NCBI GenBank assembly: GCA_018287875.1
Contig: JAGVVL010000002.1
Span: forward strand, 2,418,001 to 2,482,000
Direction of reading: 5' to 3'
From: Nigrospora sphaerica
Taxonomy: Eukaryota; Ascomycota; Sordariomycetes; Amphisphaeriales; Apiosporaceae
Length of the DNA: 64,000 nucleotides
In this document: piece after piece, positions 58,982 through 64,000 of the stretch
How the letters are laid out: each line of letters opens with the position of its first letter
Position numbering within the stretch: the stretch's first letter is position 1
Notes under the pieces: generated by a model
Seen by the model: the letters and a program-made list of their open reading frames with translations, nothing else
What the model was told of the DNA's origin: nothing
Databases searched by the model: none
Translations under genes and position numbers: made by a program

Positions 58982-61727
58982 GATGTCGTTCTTGAGTTAC
59001 ACACCCCAGCCGTTCGACCCGATGCTGCTGCCGGCGGGAACGAGGGAGGAAGACCTGCGGCTTATCGGGAAGGGATCATCAGGTTGAGGGGTTTCGCTGG
59101 CGACGCGAGGTGAGACGCGAGTCGTCGTGTCGCAATCGGACGACCACGGAGGCGTCGACAACAACAGCGAGTTAGAGATTAGAGGACAGCATTGGCCGCA
59201 GTCCACTCGGGCTGGAGAGAAAGGACCTCGGCAGGGTCACGACGTGAGGCGGTGGTAGTTAAGGGGGAATGACGGAAAGAGAGAGCGAAGCTGGATCTGA
59301 TATAAAGGAATGTGTATGTCTAGGTATGCCAGCACAGGGTGATGAGGATCGGACAGGGGCAATTCTAAGACAAGAAAACCCACGAGGGAAGACCAGTTGC
59401 CAGTAAATAAGACAATACAAACAGTTCCAAACAGGTGGCTAAAAAGGCCGTGAAGGACACTGGCAGAAGCGGGCCAAACACAGCTATACCGGGCGCAGAG
59501 GGGGGGAGGAAAAGTTGTATAAGTCGTGAAGGTTCAAGCGGCGGCAGGTGGAGAGAGGGGACGCCGGTGGCCCCATCCAGAATGGCCTCGATCATGACTT
59601 GCGGCTGCTAGGCACGGCACGGCATCCATGGCAGCAGATGCAGCAATACGGAGACGGGTCAGGCCCGTCTGTATCTGGCTGGCTTGGCTGGCCTGGTGTT
59701 ATGCAGTCGAGCGAGATGGGGCGGCCGAGGGGGCCGGGGGGGGAAGGGGGAAGGGAGGAGGGGGAACAAGGGGTGGAGGACCTTTCGCGCCTCTCTGTTG
59801 ATCCCCGAGCCGACCAAGCCAAATCGGAGCAGCGCCGGCAGGGGAGCAGGAGAGAGGAGATTGGGGGAAACCGTCACACCGTTGCCGGGCTCTTCTAACA
59901 GAAAGGCAAGGTTGTTCCTGGCGACAGGCCTCTCTCGCTCGCCTGACCAGCGGCGGAGGAGGCACCCCGTACTGACTGCCCACCAAGCACAGACACAGGG
60001 TGCACAGGGTGCACACAGGGTAGGTTGTAGGGGTGGTGGAGTGGGAGGAGGCTATGGCTACTACTGACCTTGGCCGATGGGTGGCGTAAATTTACCATGT
60101 TGCTGTTTCGCGGAGCCGTCGAGGTTATCGGAGGGAACGGGACCAACTCTACTCAGGAATGTGGCTTGCATCCTGGCGCTAGCGACAGGTACAGCGACGT
60201 CAGGTCGTACGTGGGCTAGCGTCTGACAGGGTTGCTTGGAGCCGGATGCCGATCACTGGACTGATTGATCCCGACGGCCGTACCGTCGCCTGATTGGCTT
60301 GCTCCACCAACCTAGCGGCTGATGGTGGGATGCTACGGAGGGGACTGGATTGCTTTGTCCGAGACCAGCCAGCGGGAGGCCCAGCGCTCAAATCTGCATC
60401 TACAAAGCAGTACCTACGTATGCGTTGTAGATGCAATGGCAAGGATGGGGCACAGAGAGGCGAAATTGTCGGGTGTCGTCGTCAGCGGTCGAGTCTGTGC
60501 ATCCCTCCGATTGGTTGGCACTTGGCCTGCGGTGGCTTGCGAGGCTTGCCCACCCATGCGTTCAAGACGGTCCCGACCGTCCAACCCGTCGTATTTTGTC
60601 CTGCGTGGGTGGTATTGGACCTCATCTCCCCTTATGCGGTTGTGGCCACTCTAGCCCGTTCGTGGCTGCCATTTGGTGCGGCCATTTCGAATGGCCCGAT
60701 CTGGCTGCGCTTGGCCCGAACCAACCTGCATCACTCTGCATCCCGGCTGCCCTGGCTTTCAGCAGCCCCGGCTACTGAGAGGGGAAGCCTCGAGATTGTG
60801 CGTATCCATTCCGCCCATGGGCAGACGGATGCTTGGGGGGGGGGGCAACGGCGACGATCCCTCTCCACAGATCGCTTGACTCGGCTTGTCGTCTGCCTGA
60901 TACCGCAGCTTGTTAGCGTTGACGTCCGTCTTTACTGAAGCGGCCCAGCCGAAGCTCCAGCATCCTCGGTGCATACCTCTTGTCTCCCAGTCTCCTGCCG
61001 CCCAGACCCGGGCTCGCGGGGGACGTGGCAATCGAGGGATCCAGAGCCACCCTTTTGACACAATTGCATGCGCGCGTCTCGTAGCTACGGCTGACTCCAA
61101 GAAGCCATCTGGCCTAGGCTCATCGCTTCTTCACCATTCCGAACTGGGTAGAATGTAACCATAACGGCGTCTGTCCCACTTCGTACGAACGTGACGCGCA
61201 GGCGGAGGGGCTCGACACTCAAAGACCAACTGCGTTCGGTATTCAAGGCCCCTGCATCTCCTATGCAGCCACAAACAAGCCTGGGTCGCAGCCTCTCGTC
61301 TTCGACCATTCGCGTTGCTTGCCGGCCTCCATGCCAGCTTGCCGGCCAGCTTTGCTTACCTGCCCAGACCCGCCGTCAGGCGCTGTCTGGTAATGGAAAA
61401 GAAAACGTGGGGCTTCGAGGCCGACAGGCTGGTTTCAGAACTGCGATCATCGCCCTAGTCGGTGCAGATCTCTCGAGTTGCGCTCCAGTACGCGCACGTT
61501 TACGAGCCACCCTCCACCATGCCTCCATGACCACACGAGACTTTACAGCCTCGAGCAGCAAAGCGGTGCTCATGCCGGGAGACCAGCTCGGCGGGCCCAC
61601 TTGCAACGCCAACGGTTGGGTGCCTCTGTTCCCTCACTTCCTCCCCGCAGTCAGTGGGCGACCGACTCAATCTCTCAAAAGGCGACGGAGTCGGAGGCCG
61701 AACGGTATCGTCATATGTGGGGGCTGC
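58982..61727. other. 2.7 kb intergenic region
   Basis: Upstream of the protease gene and downstream of the prenyltransferase-like gene. Plus frames at 60294-60938 (214 codons) and 61191-61739 (182 codons) and a hydrophobic minus frame at 59365-59595 have no recognisable family features. No RNA gene seen. Confidence 0.4.
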
Positions 61728-62762
61728 TCATTCAGCTAGCCAGGCGTCTTTGCGATGTTGACTGGCCCACCGCCGAGCCTCGCGCAAGACATTGGCTGCC
61801 GTGGTGTCGTGCTCAGCACTACATGTAGACAGGAGACACTTGCTGACCGAGAGAAATGACTCGAAAGCATCTTCGGCGATGGATGGGCCCGCCGCCACGG
61901 TTCGCAGAAAGGTCCAGACCGATTCGTTTGTCCATCGGAACGACCTCGCCAGGCCCAGCGTGTCCTTCAAGATGGCAGAGCTGTCACTACGCCCCGCCCC
62001 TCCTTCATCGAAATGCACGAGGACAAAGCTGAGATAAGACCAGCCAGAAATGTCGTCGTGGTGCTTGAAGCACCACTGTTTGACGTCGCTGGCGACCGTC
62101 GTGAGCAAGTCACCTCGAGGCGGCGGCGTCGGGTTGCACAGCAGCCACCTGGCGTGATGCCAGGCGTAGTAGTTTCTCGGGTGTCTCTCTGCGGCTATCA
62201 TGATAACGCTCGTCAAGTCCGACCGAATATCGATGGGCACACGGCAGCGGTGAAACCAGTCCATCAACCACCGCCGATGGCTCCAGAGCGTGGGCGATTT
62301 GGTGTGGCGATGGAGACGGGAGGTGAGCAGGCTGTCGACAAAATGCTTCTCCTGTCGGAGAATGAGCTCTGGCGGAGAGCGCTTGGCTTCCAGGCTGGAG
62401 ACGATGGCGTGTTTCCTGATGTTGGCCGCCGTCAGGTGCTCCGGGTCCATCAAAAGAGCCACGGCGGTTGCCTGTACAGTCGCGGCGCTGGGCGGGCTGG
62501 TGCGACCTGCCAAATGCTCGGCTATAATGCGATGTGCGACCAAAAAAGCCTGCACAAGTCTTAACTTGGGGATTGCTATCGCATTCCCGTCCTGGAGCAG
62601 GTGAATGCCAGGCTCCAAGGGGTGGCTTTTGCCCAGCAGCTCAATCTCGAAGGGGATGCCGCTTGGCGATTGTGTCAACACTGCACTTATATCCCGGTAT
62701 ACGGCTGTGGGGTCCTCGGACCGGAGGTTTGATATGATGTCTAGATCAAGTGAACGAGACAT
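61728..62762 (-). CDS. Protein prenyltransferase alpha-subunit repeat protein (PTAR1-like)
   Basis: Single-exon frame of 344 residues with the helical-pair repeats of the PPTA family. Repeats with the conserved Trp and Arg are TLWSHRRWLMDWF, HPRNYYAWHHARWLLCN, DDISGWSYLSFVLVHF and NESVWTFLRTVAAG. Family members are alpha subunits of farnesyl- and geranylgeranyltransferases, or PTAR1-like proteins of the type-III enzyme that modifies SNARE Ykt6. Long gaps between repeats and the N-terminal block (DPTAVYRDISAVL, PFEIELLG) fit the PTAR1-like group better than RAM2 or BET4; this is inference. The ATG at 62762 is followed by SRSLDLDIISNLRSEDP, a typical soluble start. It is divergent from GET1 with about 600 bp between starts, so the two may share promoter elements. 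Confidence 0.85.
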   Translation of the reverse strand: MSRSLDLDIISNLRSEDPTAVYRDISAVLTQSPSGIPFEIELLGKSHPLEPGIHLLQDGNAIAIPKLRLVQAFLVAHRIIAEHLAGRTSPPSAATVQATAVALLMDPEHLTAANIRKHAIVSSLEAKRSPPELILRQEKHFVDSLLTSRLHRHTKSPTLWSHRRWLMDWFHRCRVPIDIRSDLTSVIMIAAERHPRNYYAWHHARWLLCNPTPPPRGDLLTTVASDVKQWCFKHHDDISGWSYLSFVLVHFDEGGAGRSDSSAILKDTLGLARSFRWTNESVWTFLRTVAAGPSIAEDAFESFLSVSKCLLSTCSAEHDTTAANVLREARRWASQHRKDAWLAE

Positions 62763-63364
62763 ATCGGAAAGACAAGCAAACGCCGACCTAGGTCCCGGGT
62801 TGTCCCTTGGCAGGCATGCACTGAAGGCTGCCCGCCGAGCGGGAAAACAAACGAGAGGCCCGTGAGGTTAGTCAGGGCTGAGGGCAGACAGAGCACTGAG
62901 GGCTGGAGCAGTCGCAATCTAACGCTCGTCGGGAAAGCCGTCGTTGGTGATGGGCGGAGCACCGGCGTCGTGCGTAGAGAAGCCAGGTATACCTTCACGA
63001 AGAGAGGCGGCTGGTATCAGAGTTACACAAGTAGATAGGTAAGTACTGAGCAGACAAGCAAGGCTTTTCTTGCTCCGGGCGTCGTGATACTGAGGCGGAG
63101 GTATTGTAGCTCTGCTGCTGGCGGTGCTAACGAAGCTTGAGGGCTGTTGCTGTTGGGTGTTGGGGCGATGGTGGGGTGAAGGGTGGTCGGCGAAAAAGGT
63201 GGGATTTTTCTCCGATGCGAATGTCGTAAACGTGCGCTGGCGTGCAGCCCAAGGCAGCTGGAGGTCAAGCTGGCCTCGTCTCGCCACGAGTTTTGTCCCG
63301 ACTGTCATCACCCCCAACCCCAACCCGACGTTTCCAAGCACGACGTCTGGCACCCTGGGACGAG
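62763..63364. other. Divergent promoter region (prenyltransferase-like gene / GET1)
   Basis: 602 bp between two divergent starts. A 144-codon minus frame (62919-63353) spans most of it; I regard it as doubtful. Confidence 0.45.
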
Positions 63365-64000
63365 ATGCCGTCTCTACTGCTTGTAGTGCTGCTGGTCGAG
63401 GTCGCCGTCCACCTCGTCAACACCATCGGCGCGGCGACCATCAACAACCTGGTGAGACAAGACACGTCACGGCGGCAACCCGCCCCCGCTGGTGCGCGCA
63501 AAGACTGACCTGGCCAACCTCCACAGCTCTGGACTCTCTACCTGATGCTCCCAACTCCGACCTCGAGGGCCACGACCGAGCGCAAGCAGCTACAGACCGA
63601 GTACCTCAAGATCCGGCGCGACCTCAATGCGACAAGCAGCCAAGACGAGTTTGCGAAATGGGCCAAGCTGCGCCGCCAACATGACAAGCTGATGGAGCAG
63701 CTTGAGAAGATGAGTGCGTTGCCTGGCCGAAGGGCTTCTTCCCCACATGTGCGGTGTGTGCTGGTGGCTTTAATATGCTGACAGCCCGCCCCAGAGACAT
63801 CGCAAGATGCCGCCAAGGGCCAGTTTGACCGTACCGTGGGCATTGTTCGCTGGACAGCAACATCAGGCATGAAGATCTTTTTGCCATTCTGGTATTCGAA
63901 ACAGCCCATGTTCTGGCTCCCGAAGGGCTGGTTCCCCTACTACGTCGAGTGGATTCTATCCTTCCCGCGGGCTCCGCGTGGGAGCATCAGCATCGTATCG
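63365..64000 (+). CDS. get1: GET1, tail-anchored protein insertion receptor (3' end cut by window)
   Basis: ER membrane subunit of the Get1-Get2 receptor that accepts tail-anchored proteins from Get3 (WRB/CHD5 family). Three visible exons (63365-63451, 63527-63713, 63795 to the edge) give 160 residues so far. The first helix is [20 protein letters not shown]. After it come [15 protein letters not shown] and the cytosolic coiled coil that contacts Get3 ([39 protein letters not shown], about residues 50-91). After intron 2 comes [16 protein letters not shown], then the conserved [33 protein letters not shown] around 120-155, leading into the second membrane helix. The ATG at 63365 opens directly onto the hydrophobic segment, as in the family. 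The third helix and C-terminus lie beyond position 64000. Confidence 0.93.

Noticed and set aside
60294..60938. 214-codon plus-strand frame
   Set aside because: No recognisable family features and no supporting exon structure.
61191..61739. 182-codon plus-strand frame at the 3' end of the prenyltransferase-like gene
   Set aside because: Its end overlaps the minus-strand gene and the translation is Arg/Ser/Pro-rich without motifs.

Overview
The window is nuclear DNA of a filamentous ascomycete. The genes carry many short introns of roughly 55-180 bp with GTRNGT donors and YAG acceptors, coding sequence is GC-rich, promoters are pyrimidine-rich, and the gene set is typical of Pezizomycotina: an Ime2-type kinase, an Stc1-domain protein, an Hsp70-like ATPase, Ypd1, Rho1 and a GPI-type aspartyl protease. 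Protein similarity and the dispersed TACCTACC-type intergenic motifs suggest a Sordariomycete, possibly Hypocreales; the species cannot be named from sequence alone. I see no rRNA, tRNA, transposon ORF, CRISPR array or secondary-metabolite cluster.

Layout, left to right. (1) 0.8-3.6 kb: ten-exon MFS sugar/polyol transporter (+), convergent with (2) 4.2-5.8 kb: Stc1-domain zinc protein (-) with an in-frame TAG near its N-terminus. (3) 5.8-13.8 kb: 8 kb without a convincing gene. (4) 13.8-16.2 kb: Ime2/MAK-type kinase (+). (5) 18.4-20.6 kb: HSPA12-type Hsp70-like ATPase (+). (6) 22.6-23.5 kb: unknown protein with two zinc-finger-like motifs (-). (7) 25.4-27.0 kb: conserved fungal coiled-coil protein (-). 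(8) 27.9-28.6 kb: AKAP7-like 2H phosphoesterase (-). (9) 30.2-31.0 kb: Ypd1 (-). (10) 31.0-36.5 kb: second gene-poor stretch. (11) 36.5-37.6 kb: DUF3984-like protein (-), divergent from (12) 38.5-42.7 kb: Elongator subunit Elp1 (+), which carries a one-base frameshift in a C5 run. (13) 43.2-44.4 kb: mitochondrial ribosomal protein uL24m (-). (14) 44.4-49.4 kb: third gene-poor stretch. (15) 49.4-50.5 kb: Rho1 GTPase (+). (16) 52.2-52.4 kb: a 28-residue Cys-rich, metallothionein-like peptide split over two exons (-), with a TATA box and a 71-nt GA tract upstream. (17) 53.9-55.7 kb: AVT-type vacuolar amino acid transporter (-). (18) 57.3-59.0 kb: secreted GPI-type aspartyl protease (-). (19) 61.7-62.8 kb: protein prenyltransferase alpha-repeat protein (-), divergent from (20) 63.4 kb to the edge: GET1 (+, truncated by the window).

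The genes look like a housekeeping and signalling neighbourhood, not a functional cluster. Links are only thematic: Rho1 ends in a CAAX box that needs a prenyltransferase, though the prenyltransferase-like protein here resembles the PTAR1 type and is not evidently the Rho1 enzyme. Ypd1 is the phosphorelay hub. Elp1 acts in tRNA wobble modification and uL24m in mitochondrial translation. The most notable features are two apparent disruptions of conserved genes (Stc1-domain TAG, Elp1 +1 frameshift), the hidden Cys-rich mini-gene, an unusual share of GC-AG introns (3 of 35 inferred), and two perfect hairpins, one inside the Elp1 coding sequence.
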